The notes: a model not told the origin generated them from the sequence alone. A stretch of DNA of 17,003 nucleotides from an uncultured Prevotellaceae bacterium (GCA_946405695.1 CAMJIA010000033.1:1-17003); one strand, 5' to 3'. Numbered from the stretch's first letter, positions 9,942 to 16,690 are shown. A program made the numbers and translations.

Positions 9942-11108
9942 ATGATGGATATAGAATTTGTAAGAACCCGTTTTATCAAACACTTTGACGGCAAGACCGG
10001 CAACGTCTACGCTTCTCCGGGACGCATCAACCTCATTGGCGAACATACCGATTACAATGGAGGTTATGTGTTCCCTGGAGCAGTAGATAAAGGCGTGATG
10101 GCTGAAATTCGTCCCAACGGTACTGAAGATACTGTCATGGCTTATGCCATTGACTTAAAAGACCGTGTAGATTTCAAACTCTCCGACCCCAAGGGTCCTC
10201 GCGCCTCATGGGCACGCTATATCTATGGTGTAGCCCTCGAGATGCGTAAGCTGGGAGCTGATGTCAAGGGTTTCAACATTGCCTTTGCCGGTGATGTACC
10301 CCTTGGTGCAGGCATGTCGTCTAGTGCAGCTATGGAGAGTTGCTTTGCCTTCGGACTGAACGATCTCTTTGGTGACAATAAGGTTAGCCAATGGGATATG
10401 GTACTGGCAGGACAGGCTACAGAGCATAATTACTGTGGTGTCAACTGCGGTATCATGGACCAGTTCGCCTCTGTATTCGGCAAAGCTGGCTGTCTTATGC
10501 GCCTTGACTGTCGCAGCCGTGAGTTCGAGTATTTCCCCTTCAAGCCTGATGGTTATCGTCTGGTATTGCTCGACTCTGTTGTCAAGCACCAGTTAGCAGG
10601 TTCACCCTATAACGACCGTCGCCGTTCGTGTGAGAACGTGGTCAAGCACATTGCAGCCAAACATCCGGAGGCAACATTCGAGACCTTGCGCGACTGTACT
10701 TGGGAGCAACTAGAAGAAGTCAAAGCAGATATCAGCGAAGAAGACTATCGTCGTGCAAAATTTGTACTTGGTGAGAAGGATCGTGTACTTGGCGTATGTG
10801 ATGCACTCAACGAAGGTGACTACGAGCGTGTTGGTGAACTGATGTACCAGACCCACGAAGGTTTGTCGAAGGACTATGAGGTTAGCTGCGAAGAACTCGA
10901 CTTCCTCAACGACATCGCAAAAGAGAATGGAGTTACTGGCTCACGTATTATGGGTGGTGGATTTGGTGGATGTACCATCAACTTGGTACGCAACGACCTC
11001 TACCTTCAGTTCATTAACGATGCCAAGAAGCGCTTCAACGAGAAGTTTGGTCATGAGCCTAAAGTCTACGATGTTGTCATTGGCGACGGGGCACGCAAAC
11101 TTTGCTAA
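9942..11108 (+). CDS. galK: Galactokinase
   Basis: GalK phosphorylates alpha-D-galactose with ATP, the first committed Leloir-pathway step. The 388-residue GHMP kinase shows the galactokinase signature GRINLIGEHTDYNGG (27-41), the ATP-loop motif PLGAGMSSSAAM, CGIMDQFAS with the catalytic aspartate, and the C-terminal GSRIMGGGFGGC. All key residues are present. The protein begins Met-Met, so 9945 is an equally possible start. It lies 19 bases after galM and ends at a strong terminator, giving a two-gene unit. No galT, galE or sugar transporter is in the window, so the rest of the pathway lies elsewhere. Confidence 0.97.
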   Translation: MMDIEFVRTRFIKHFDGKTGNVYASPGRINLIGEHTDYNGGYVFPGAVDKGVMAEIRPNGTEDTVMAYAIDLKDRVDFKLSDPKGPRASWARYIYGVALEMRKLGADVKGFNIAFAGDVPLGAGMSSSAAMESCFAFGLNDLFGDNKVSQWDMVLAGQATEHNYCGVNCGIMDQFASVFGKAGCLMRLDCRSREFEYFPFKPDGYRLVLLDSVVKHQLAGSPYNDRRRSCENVVKHIAAKHPEATFETLRDCTWEQLEEVKADISEEDYRRAKFVLGEKDRVLGVCDALNEGDYERVGELMYQTHEGLSKDYEVSCEELDFLNDIAKENGVTGSRIMGGGFGGCTINLVRNDLYLQFINDAKKRFNEKFGHEPKVYDVVIGDGARKLC

Positions 11109-11133
11109 GCAACAAGCATTATACACATAATAG

Positions 11134-11173
11134 AAAACCGACTGGAAACTATTAACAGTTCCAGTCGGTTTTT
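11134..11173. terminator. Bidirectional intrinsic terminator between galK and tRNA-Pro
   Basis: AAAACCGACTGGAA (11134-11147) pairs perfectly with TTCCAGTCGGTTTT (11159-11172), a 14-pair stem with an 11-base loop. A T run follows on the plus strand (11169-11173) and on the minus strand (TTTTC). It can therefore end galK from the left and tRNA-Pro from the right. Confidence 0.9.
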
Positions 11174-11184
11174 ACTTTGTAGTG

Positions 11185-11257
11185 TCGAGGTGACAGGACT
11201 CGAACCTGCGACAGCCTGGTCCCAAACCAGGAACGCTACCAACTGCGCTACACCTCG
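11185..11257 (-). tRNA. tRNA-Pro (anticodon UGG)
   Basis: On the minus strand the acceptor arms CGAGGTG (from 11257) and CACCTCG (to 11186) pair fully, with discriminator A. The anticodon arm is CCTGG, loop TTTGGGA, CCAGG, giving anticodon TGG. The T arm is GCAGG-TTCGAGT-CCTGT. It is 73 bases long. The CCA end is not encoded, so a CCA-adding enzyme is required. Its promoter is at 11275-11307 and its terminator at 11134-11173. Confidence 0.97.
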
Positions 11258-11264
11258 TTGCCTT

Positions 11265-11304
11265 AAAAGCGGGTGCAAAGGTACACATTTTCTTTGACAC
11301 CCGC
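11265..11304 (-). terminator. Possible spt terminator enclosing the tRNA-Pro promoter
   Basis: Read on the minus strand, GCGGGTG (11304-11298) and CACCCGC (11275-11269) are exact complements followed by TTTT (11268-11265). This would form a seven-pair GC-rich hairpin with a 22-base loop, 19 bases after the spt stop. The -7 element of the tRNA promoter lies inside the loop. The large loop makes the terminator call uncertain; an operator is the alternative. Confidence 0.5.
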
Positions 11305-11307
11305 AAA
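11275..11307 (-). promoter_or_regulatory. Promoter for tRNA-Pro
   Basis: On the minus strand TTTG (11307-11304) is followed after 20 bases by TACCTTTGC (11283-11275), a full match to the Bacteroidetes -33/-7 consensus. Transcription would start near 11269, some 12 bases before the mature tRNA 5' end. Confidence 0.8.
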
Positions 11308-11322
11308 TTTTTTGGCAATTAT

Positions 11323-12510
11323 TTACTTGATAATTCCTTGTTCTACGAAGATTTTCTTCAGCGCCTTGACAGAACGCTCTACCTGCTCCTCTGTATGGGT
11401 AGCCATTAGGGCATAGCGCACTAGGGTATCCTGAGGTGCACAAGCAGGAGGAATAACAGGATTGATAAATACACCAGCCTTAAATGCAAGGGCTGTCACG
11501 AGGAAGGTCTTCTCCACATCGCGAACATAGAGCGGAATGATGGGGCTCTCGGTATCACCAATCTCAAAGCCTTCTTCAGCAAAGCGCTTCAGCGCATACT
11601 TGGTAACCTTCCATAAAGCCTCGATACGCTCGGGCTCCTTCTGCAGAATGTGCAGAGCCTCCATAGCAGCTGCAGTAGCAGCAGGCGTGTTAGAAGCGGA
11701 GAAGATATAGGTGCGGCAAGTATGACGCAGGAAGTTGATTGTGTCAGAATCGGAAGCAATAAAACCACCAATAGAAGCCAAAGACTTAGAGAAAGTACCC
11801 ATAATGAGGTCTACCTCATCAGTCAGTCCGAAGTGGTCACAAACACCACGTCCGTGGTCACCGAAAACACCAATGCCGTGGGCCTCGTCGACCATAATAG
11901 AGCAGTTGTACTTATGCTTCAACTCAACAATTTCGGGGAGCTTGCAGAGGTCACCCTCCATAGAGAATACACCATCGACAACGATGAGCTTTATAGCATC
12001 GTGAGGCAACTTCTGAAGAACGCGCTCCAAATCCTGCATGTCGTTGTGTTTGTAGTGCAACTGACGGGCAAACGACAGACGGCGTCCGTCAACAATAGAA
12101 GCGTGGTCACGGTCGTCACAGATGATATAGTCGTCCTTGCCAACCACCATTGCCAACACGCCCTGATTTACTGAGAAACCCGTAGAGAAGCACAGACAGT
12201 CATCCTTGCCAATAAACTCTGAAATCTCTTTCTCCAACTGTACATGGATATCAAGTGTTCCGTTGAGGAAACGGCTACCGGCACAACCGGAACCGTACTT
12301 ATCGAGGGCAGCCTTGGCAGCATCAATGATACGCTGGTCACCCGTCAATCCTGTGTAGGCATTAGATCCGAACATCAACACTTTGTGTCCGCCCATTTCA
12401 ACCTCTGTTCCCTGCTTTCCCTCAATCGCGCGGAAATAGGGATAAACGTCAGCCTCCATATACTTCTGCGGCTCACGATAAAGCTTGTATCTTTCTTGTA
12501 ATTGTCCCAT
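11323..12510 (-). CDS. spt: Serine palmitoyltransferase (sphingolipid synthesis)
   Basis: Spt condenses L-serine with a long acyl-CoA to give 3-ketosphinganine, the committed step of sphingolipid synthesis, using pyridoxal phosphate. The 395-residue protein is an alpha-oxoamine synthase: GSGCAGSRFLNGT (73-85), DDRDHASIVDG with H136 stacking on PLP, VDGVFSMEGD, DEAHGIGVFG (208-217) and GTFSKSLASIGG with the PLP lysine K242. The N-terminus MGQLQERYKLYREPQKYM and the phrase INPVIPPACAPQDTLVR match, as I recall, the Spt of Bacteroides and Porphyromonas rather than BioF or Kbl, the other family members. It is read divergently from a lipid kinase across 171 bases. The start at 12510 is the only sensible one and has no Shine-Dalgarno site. 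Confidence 0.93.
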   Translation of the reverse strand: MGQLQERYKLYREPQKYMEADVYPYFRAIEGKQGTEVEMGGHKVLMFGSNAYTGLTGDQRIIDAAKAALDKYGSGCAGSRFLNGTLDIHVQLEKEISEFIGKDDCLCFSTGFSVNQGVLAMVVGKDDYIICDDRDHASIVDGRRLSFARQLHYKHNDMQDLERVLQKLPHDAIKLIVVDGVFSMEGDLCKLPEIVELKHKYNCSIMVDEAHGIGVFGDHGRGVCDHFGLTDEVDLIMGTFSKSLASIGGFIASDSDTINFLRHTCRTYIFSASNTPAATAAAMEALHILQKEPERIEALWKVTKYALKRFAEEGFEIGDTESPIIPLYVRDVEKTFLVTALAFKAGVFINPVIPPACAPQDTLVRYALMATHTEEQVERSVKALKKIFVEQGIIK

Positions 12511-12526
12511 ATCTTTTATAGGTCTT

Positions 12527-12543
12527 GTAGCTATGCAAGCTAC
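12527..12543 (-). promoter_or_regulatory. Hairpin in the spt 5' leader
   Basis: GTAGCT and AGCTAC are exact inverted arms around five bases, 17 bases before the spt start and downstream of its likely transcription start. It could form a six-pair RNA hairpin next to the ribosome-binding region, or be an operator. Confidence 0.5.
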
Positions 12544-12562
12544 GGAATGTTAATTTCAGACT

Positions 12563-12571
12563 GCAAAGTTA
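12563..12571 (-). promoter_or_regulatory. -7 element of the spt promoter
   Basis: On the minus strand TAACTTTGC (12571-12563) matches TAnnTTTGC. The nearest TTTG upstream (12598-12595) is 23 bases away, longer than the usual 19-20, so the -33 is poor. The leader would be about 45-50 bases. Confidence 0.6.
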
Positions 12572-12665
12572 CACATTTTTATTCAATTCGTGCACAAAAA
12601 ATAAGATATTTCTTCATTTTTACGATTTTTATCGTTATTATCGACTAAAATTCAACGATAATTTG

Positions 12666-12674
12666 TATATTTGC
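12666..12674 (+). promoter_or_regulatory. -7 element just before the lipid kinase gene
   Basis: TATATTTGC (12666-12674) matches the -7 consensus and ends seven bases before the kinase ATG at 12682. I see no TTTG at the -33 position. If used, transcription would start only about two to five bases before the start codon, giving a nearly leaderless mRNA. Confidence 0.55.
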
Positions 12675-12681
12675 AGGGAAA

Positions 12682-13728
12682 ATGGAAAACAAACAACGCA
12701 TCATATTCATTATTAACCCCATTTCGGGAACGGAGAACAAGGACGAGATACCTCGACTGATTAGCGAGCATCTGGACCAACAGCGATTCGACTACGAAGT
12801 GCTGTTTACAGAATATGCTGGTCATGCAGCAGAGATAGCACAACAGTCGGCCGCCAAGGGTACAGACATCGTTGTGGCAGTAGGTGGCGACGGTACCATC
12901 AATGAGGTAGCCCGCTCGTTGGTACATACAGAGACTGCACTAGGCATCATTCCCTGTGGATCGGGCAACGGACTTGCGCGTCACCTGTGCATTCCTATCG
13001 ATGCAGTAAAGGCTATTGAGCTGATTAACCATTGCCAAATAGAAGCATTCGATTATGGTGTCATTAACGACTTGCCCTTTTTCTGCACCTGCGGCATGGG
13101 CTTCGATGCGTTCATCTCGTTGAAATTTGCTGAAGCAGGCAAGCGTGGGCCTATCACCTATGTGGAGAATGTGCTGAAGGAGGGACTGAAATACCAGCCT
13201 GAAACGTACGAGATTGTCGACGAGAACGGTACGGTATACCACAAAGCTTTCCTCATAGCCTGTGCCAACGCCTCGCAATACGGCAATAACGCTTACATTG
13301 CTCCTGGTGCCACTATGCGCGACGGCATGATGGACGTCATCATCATGGAACCGTTCACGGCACTCGACGCGCCGCAAATAGCAGCCGACCTATTTATGAA
13401 GACGCTGCAGAACAACTCAAAAATCAAGACCTTCCGAGCCAAGAGCATCCGCATCCATCGCAACGAGCCTGGTGCCATTCACTACGACGGCGACCCTATT
13501 ATGACCGGTACCGACGTTGACGTCCACATAGAGCATCTGGGCATCCGCATCCTCACCAACCCCGATGCTACGGAAGACACGTCCCCACCCAACCCTGTAC
13601 TTAACGCCTTTAGCGACTTCTTTAATAATATAAATAATGTACGCGAGGACATCGGCAGTGGCATCGAGAAAGGCGGACGCAAAATTCAGGCCATCAACAA
13701 AGTGCTGTTAAGGAAACTGAGAAGCTGA
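12682..13728 (+). CDS. Lipid kinase of the diacylglycerol/sphingoid-base kinase family
   Basis: These cytoplasmic, membrane-facing enzymes phosphorylate a lipid alcohol with ATP. The 348-residue protein has the family motifs IINPISGTENK (about 10-20), VVAVGGDGTINEVA with GGDGT at 68-72, and PCGSGNGLARHL (91-102). CGMGFDAFIS and AIHYDGDPI lie in the C-terminal domain. The GSGNxLA form resembles eukaryotic sphingosine kinases (GSGNALA) more than bacterial DgkB or YegS (GTxNDFA). A tail of roughly 45 residues beyond the catalytic fold (NAFSDFFNNINN onward) is helical, ends basic and may help membrane contact. It stands divergent from spt, so a sphingoid base, ceramide or diacylglycerol are all possible substrates. 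The family is certain; the substrate is not. Confidence 0.88.
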   Translation: MENKQRIIFIINPISGTENKDEIPRLISEHLDQQRFDYEVLFTEYAGHAAEIAQQSAAKGTDIVVAVGGDGTINEVARSLVHTETALGIIPCGSGNGLARHLCIPIDAVKAIELINHCQIEAFDYGVINDLPFFCTCGMGFDAFISLKFAEAGKRGPITYVENVLKEGLKYQPETYEIVDENGTVYHKAFLIACANASQYGNNAYIAPGATMRDGMMDVIIMEPFTALDAPQIAADLFMKTLQNNSKIKTFRAKSIRIHRNEPGAIHYDGDPIMTGTDVDVHIEHLGIRILTNPDATEDTSPPNPVLNAFSDFFNNINNVREDIGSGIEKGGRKIQAINKVLLRKLRS

Positions 13729-13755
13729 TAGGCAAAACCACGGAATTACGATACG

Positions 13756-13908
13756 ATGCAGATATTAATCACGGTCATTATACTTCTTGGTGCATTGTGC
13801 TATGCTTCGTGGCGCATTTACCAAGCACTAAAGAGCGATGTGGACCCTTGTTCAGGCTGTGAATTGAAAAAAAACTGCCAAAAATTTGGTCAGTCCAAAA
13901 AAAAGTAG
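13756..13908 (+). CDS. Cys-rich single-pass membrane microprotein, FeoB-associated type
   Basis: The 50-residue frame starts at ATG 13756, 27 bases after the lipid kinase. An N-terminal membrane helix (ILITVIILLGALCYASW) is followed by a short polar stretch and CSGCELKKNC, then a lysine-rich tail ending in KKK. A helix plus C-x2-C-x5-C is the layout of the FeoB-associated Cys-rich membrane proteins, which usually accompany ferrous iron transporters. No feo gene is in the window, so the iron link is by family only. The three cysteines could bind a metal in the cytoplasm, since the lysine tail suggests the C-terminus stays inside. It is probably co-transcribed with the kinase. The tRNA-Cys promoter overlaps its 3' end. 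Confidence 0.75.
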   Translation: MQILITVIILLGALCYASWRIYQALKSDVDPCSGCELKKNCQKFGQSKKK

Positions 13909-13917
13909 TACTTTTGC
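13885..13917 (+). promoter_or_regulatory. Promoter for tRNA-Cys
   Basis: TTTG (13885-13888) is followed after 20 bases by TACTTTTGC (13909-13917), a full consensus match. The -33 lies inside the microprotein coding sequence and the -7 begins one base after its stop. Transcription would start near 13923. Confidence 0.8.
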
Positions 13918-13946
13918 ATCCGCTTAGAAGAAAAGGACTAAGTTAT

Positions 13947-14018
13947 GGTGCCTTGGATGAGTGGCTTAGTCAACGGTCTGCAAAACCGTCTACGGCGGTT
14001 CGAATCCGCCAGGCACCT
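13947..14018 (+). tRNA. tRNA-Cys (anticodon GCA)
   Basis: Acceptor arms GGTGCCT and AGGCACC pair fully and the discriminator is T, as is typical for tRNA-Cys. The anticodon arm is ACGGT, loop CTGCAAA, ACCGT, giving GCA. The T arm is GGCGG-TTCGAAT-CCGCC. It is 72 bases long and the CCA end is not encoded. A terminator follows after three bases. Confidence 0.97.
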
Positions 14019-14021
14019 CAG

Positions 14022-14055
14022 AGTCGGAATCAAGATGGTTCCGACTTTTTATTTT
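14022..14055 (+). terminator. Intrinsic terminator after tRNA-Cys
   Basis: AGTCGGAA (14022-14029) pairs exactly with TTCCGACT (14039-14046) around a nine-base loop, followed by a T-rich tail (TTTTTATTTT). Confidence 0.88.
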
Positions 14056-14087
14056 GCACGTTTTCCTGTATATTTTCATTTTTTACG

Positions 14088-14138
14088 TATTTTTGCAGAA
14101 AAAATGTATGTCATTTGGAAAATTTTCAGTATTTTTGC
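14088..14138 (+). promoter_or_regulatory. Tandem promoter elements before transketolase
   Basis: Two identical -7 elements, TATTTTTGC at 14088-14096 and 14130-14138, lie in a 13-base direct repeat (GTATTTTTGCAGA at 14087 and 14129), 42 bases apart. The second has a near-match -33, TATG at 14107-14110, 19 bases upstream. The first has no good -33. Starts near 14102 and 14144 would give leaders of about 84 and 42 bases. Confidence 0.65.
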
Positions 14139-14185
14139 AGATGCATTGTGGATATACACTAATTCATTATATTAACATACTTATT

Positions 14186-16198
14186 ATGAACGACAACAAA
14201 GTTATGAACAGAGCAGCGGACAACATCCGTATTCTTGCTGCTTCGATGGTTGAGAAAGCCAAGTCAGGTCACCCCGGTGGTGCTATGGGTGGTGCAGATT
14301 TCATCAACACCTTGTATTCAGAATTCCTTGTTTACGACCCTGAGAATCCCGCTTGGGAGGGACGTGACCGTTTCTTCCTCGATCCAGGCCACATGGCCCC
14401 CATGCTGTACAGCCAGTTGGCTCTGATTGGCAAGTTCACGCTGGAGGACCTGAAGAACCTGCGCCAATGGGGTTCAGTAACTCCTGGTCACCCAGAGCGC
14501 GAGATTGAGCGCGGCATTGAGAACACCTCTGGTCCTCTTGGTCAGGGTCACTGCTTCGCCGTTGGTGCTGCTATTGCAGCTAAGTTCCTGAAGGCTCGTC
14601 TGGGCGATGTCATGAGCCAGACTATCTACGCTTACATCTCTGATGGTGGCGTACAGGAGGAAATCTCTCAGGGTGCTGGCCGTATTGCCGGTAACCTGGG
14701 TCTGGACAACCTTATCATGTTCTACGATGCTAACGACATCCAGCTTTCTACGAAGACTGAGGTCGTTACCTGTGAGGACACCGCTAAGAAGTACGAGGCT
14801 TGGGGCTGGTATGTTCAGAAGATTGACGGTAACAATGTTGACCAGATTCGCGAAGCCATCAAGAATGCTCAGAAGGAGACCGCTCGTCCTTCGCTGATTA
14901 TCGGTCACTGCGTGATGGGTAAGGGTGCCCGTAAGGCTGACAACACTTCTTACGAGAGCAACTGCGCTACTCACGGTGCTCCTCTTGGTGGCGATGCTTA
15001 CATCAACACCATGAAGAACCTGGGTGCTGATCCTGAGAATCCATTCCAGATATTCCCCGAAGTTCAGGAGCTCTATGCAAAGCGTGCTGAGGAGCTGAAG
15101 AAGATTGTTGCTGAGCGCTATGCCGCTAAGGCAGAGTGGGCAAAAGCTAATCCTGAGAAGGCTGAGCAACTGAAGGAGTGGTTCAGCGGCAAGGCTCCGA
15201 AGATTGACTGGAGCAAGGTAGAGCAGAAGGCTGGTAGCGCTACTCGTAGTGCAAGTGCAGCTGTTCTGGGTCAGCTGGCTGAGCAGGTACCCAACATGAT
15301 CTGCGCTTCTGCTGACCTGTCTAACTCTGATAACACCAACGGCTTCCTGAAGAAGACCAAGGACATCGTTCGTGGCGACTTCAGCGGTGCATTCTTCGAG
15401 GCTGGTGTGGCTGAGCTCACCATGGCTTGCTGCTGTATCGGTATGGCTCTGCACGGTGGTGTGATCCCCGCTTGCGGTACCTTCTTCGTATTCTCTGACT
15501 ATATGAAGCCCGCCGTTCGTATGGCTGCCCTCATGGAGCTGCCCGTGAAGTTCATCTGGACCCACGATGCCTTCCGCGTTGGTGAGGATGGTCCTACCCA
15601 CGAGCCTGTTGAGCAGGAGGCACAGATCCGTCTGATGGAGAAGCTGAAGAACCACCACGGCAAGAACTCTGTATTGGTAGTTCGTCCTGCCGATGCTGAG
15701 GAGACCACCGTTTGCTGGCGCATGGCTATGGAGAACATCGATACACCTACCGCACTTATCTTCTCTCGTCAGAACATCGAGATGCTGCCCGAGGGCAACG
15801 ACTACAACCAGGCAACAAAGGGTGCTTACATCGTAGCTGGCTCAGACGAGAACTACGACGTCATCCTGCTGGCTTCTGGTTCTGAGGTTTCTACCTTGGA
15901 GGCTGGTGCCAAGCTGCTTGCTGCCGATGGTATCAAGACACGTATTGTCAGCGTTCCTTCTGAGGGTCTGTTCCGCGCCCAGCCGAAGGAGTATCAGCAG
16001 ACTGTCCTGCCCGCAGGCAAGAAGAAGTTTGGTCTTACCGCTGGTCTGCCCGTAAACCTCGAAGGTCTGGTAGGTGCCGACGGTACCGTTTGGGGTCTGG
16101 AGAGCTTCGGTTTCTCTGCTCCTTACAAGGTGCTCGACGAGAAGCTCGGCTTCACTGGTGAGAATGTTTACAAGCAGGTTAAAGCCCTGTTAGCATAA
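14186..16198 (+). CDS. tkt: Transketolase
   Basis: Transketolase moves two-carbon units between sugar phosphates in the non-oxidative pentose phosphate pathway, using thiamine diphosphate and a divalent metal. The 670-residue length is normal for the full-size enzyme. Seen motifs are KSGHPGGAMGGADF near the N-terminus, FFLDPGHMAPMLYS, GPLGQGHCFAVGAA, ISDGGVQEEIS (about 151-161) for cofactor binding, and HDAFRVGEDGPTHEPVEQ, the pyrimidine-domain signature. The cofactor motif reads SDG where E. coli has GDG; the metal-binding Asp (D153) is kept. I chose ATG 14186 because the open frame upstream (from 14054) runs through the tRNA terminator tail and both promoters and encodes no conserved sequence. 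Another Met lies at 14204. rpiB follows, so the two pentose phosphate enzymes may share transcripts. Confidence 0.96.
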   Translation: MNDNKVMNRAADNIRILAASMVEKAKSGHPGGAMGGADFINTLYSEFLVYDPENPAWEGRDRFFLDPGHMAPMLYSQLALIGKFTLEDLKNLRQWGSVTPGHPEREIERGIENTSGPLGQGHCFAVGAAIAAKFLKARLGDVMSQTIYAYISDGGVQEEISQGAGRIAGNLGLDNLIMFYDANDIQLSTKTEVVTCEDTAKKYEAWGWYVQKIDGNNVDQIREAIKNAQKETARPSLIIGHCVMGKGARKADNTSYESNCATHGAPLGGDAYINTMKNLGADPENPFQIFPEVQELYAKRAEELKKIVAERYAAKAEWAKANPEKAEQLKEWFSGKAPKIDWSKVEQKAGSATRSASAAVLGQLAEQVPNMICASADLSNSDNTNGFLKKTKDIVRGDFSGAFFEAGVAELTMACCCIGMALHGGVIPACGTFFVFSDYMKPAVRMAALMELPVKFIWTHDAFRVGEDGPTHEPVEQEAQIRLMEKLKNHHGKNSVLVVRPADAEETTVCWRMAMENIDTPTALIFSRQNIEMLPEGNDYNQATKGAYIVAGSDENYDVILLASGSEVSTLEAGAKLLAADGIKTRIVSVPSEGLFRAQPKEYQQTVLPAGKKKFGLTAGLPVNLEGLVGADGTVWGLESFGFSAPYKVLDEKLGFTGENVYKQVKALLA

Positions 16199-16203
16199 TT
16201 AAC

Positions 16204-16232
16204 AAGGCACGGATTCAAGGTCCGTGCCTTTT
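16204..16232 (+). terminator. Hairpin between tkt and rpiB (partial terminator)
   Basis: AAGGCACGGA (16204-16213) pairs perfectly with TCCGTGCCTT (16221-16230) around seven bases. Only four T residues follow before AAAG, so termination may be partial, letting some tkt transcripts continue into rpiB. No separate rpiB promoter is visible. Confidence 0.7.
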
Positions 16233-16246
16233 AAAGTTTTACGACT

Positions 16247-16690
16247 ATGGAAGTAAAGACTGTAGGTGTTGCCTGCGACCACGCAGGTTTCGCATTAAAG
16301 AAGTTCGTGCTCCAGTACCTGGAGGAGAAGGGTTACCCCGTTAAGGACTATGGTACCTGGAGTGACGCAAGTGTCGATTACCCCGACTTCGGTCACGCAC
16401 TGGCTGAGGGCATCGAGAGCGGTGAGGTCTATCCAGGTATTGCCATCTGCGGTTCTGGCGAGGGTATCTCTATCACACTGAACAAGCACCAGAAGGTACG
16501 TGCTGGTCTGTGCTGGATTCCTGAGATTGCTCATCTCATCCGTCAGCACAACGATGCCAACGTACTGGTTATGCCAGGTCGCTTCATCGACAACAATATG
16601 GCTCGTAAGATTATGGACGAGTTCTTCACCGCAACCTTCGAAGGCGGTCGCCATCAGAAGCGTGTGGATAAGATTCCTGTTCAGAAATAA
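16247..16690 (+). CDS. rpiB: Ribose-5-phosphate isomerase B
   Basis: RpiB interconverts ribose 5-phosphate and ribulose 5-phosphate, supplying the substrate for transketolase. The 147-residue protein matches the family in length and motifs: ACDHAGFALK with D11 and H12, DYPDFG (44-49), AICGSGEGIS with catalytic C68, RQHNDANVL with H101, and EGGRHQKRV with R135 and R139 for phosphate binding. The active-site loop is GSGEG where E. coli RpiB has GTGVG, a change I recall in Bacteroidetes versions. It lies 48 bases after tkt, beyond the hairpin, and is followed by a terminator. Confidence 0.96.
   Translation: MEVKTVGVACDHAGFALKKFVLQYLEEKGYPVKDYGTWSDASVDYPDFGHALAEGIESGEVYPGIAICGSGEGISITLNKHQKVRAGLCWIPEIAHLIRQHNDANVLVMPGRFIDNNMARKIMDEFFTATFEGGRHQKRVDKIPVQK

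Noticed and set aside
11105..11443. Minus-strand frame across tRNA-Pro and the end of spt
   Set aside because: It reads the tRNA in one frame and the spt end out of frame.
13914..14175. Small plus-strand frames running over tRNA-Cys
   Set aside because: They translate the tRNA and its terminator and have no coding support.
14054..14185. A 44-residue N-terminal extension of transketolase
   Set aside because: It would begin in the tRNA terminator tail and cross both -7 elements. The hydrophobic sequence is a by-product of T-rich DNA, and the usual transketolase start is at 14186.
14474..15658. Minus-strand open frame of 394 codons inside transketolase
   Set aside because: Low-complexity shadow (rich in Leu, Ser and Thr) of a strongly biased gene. 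The plus strand encodes an intact enzyme.
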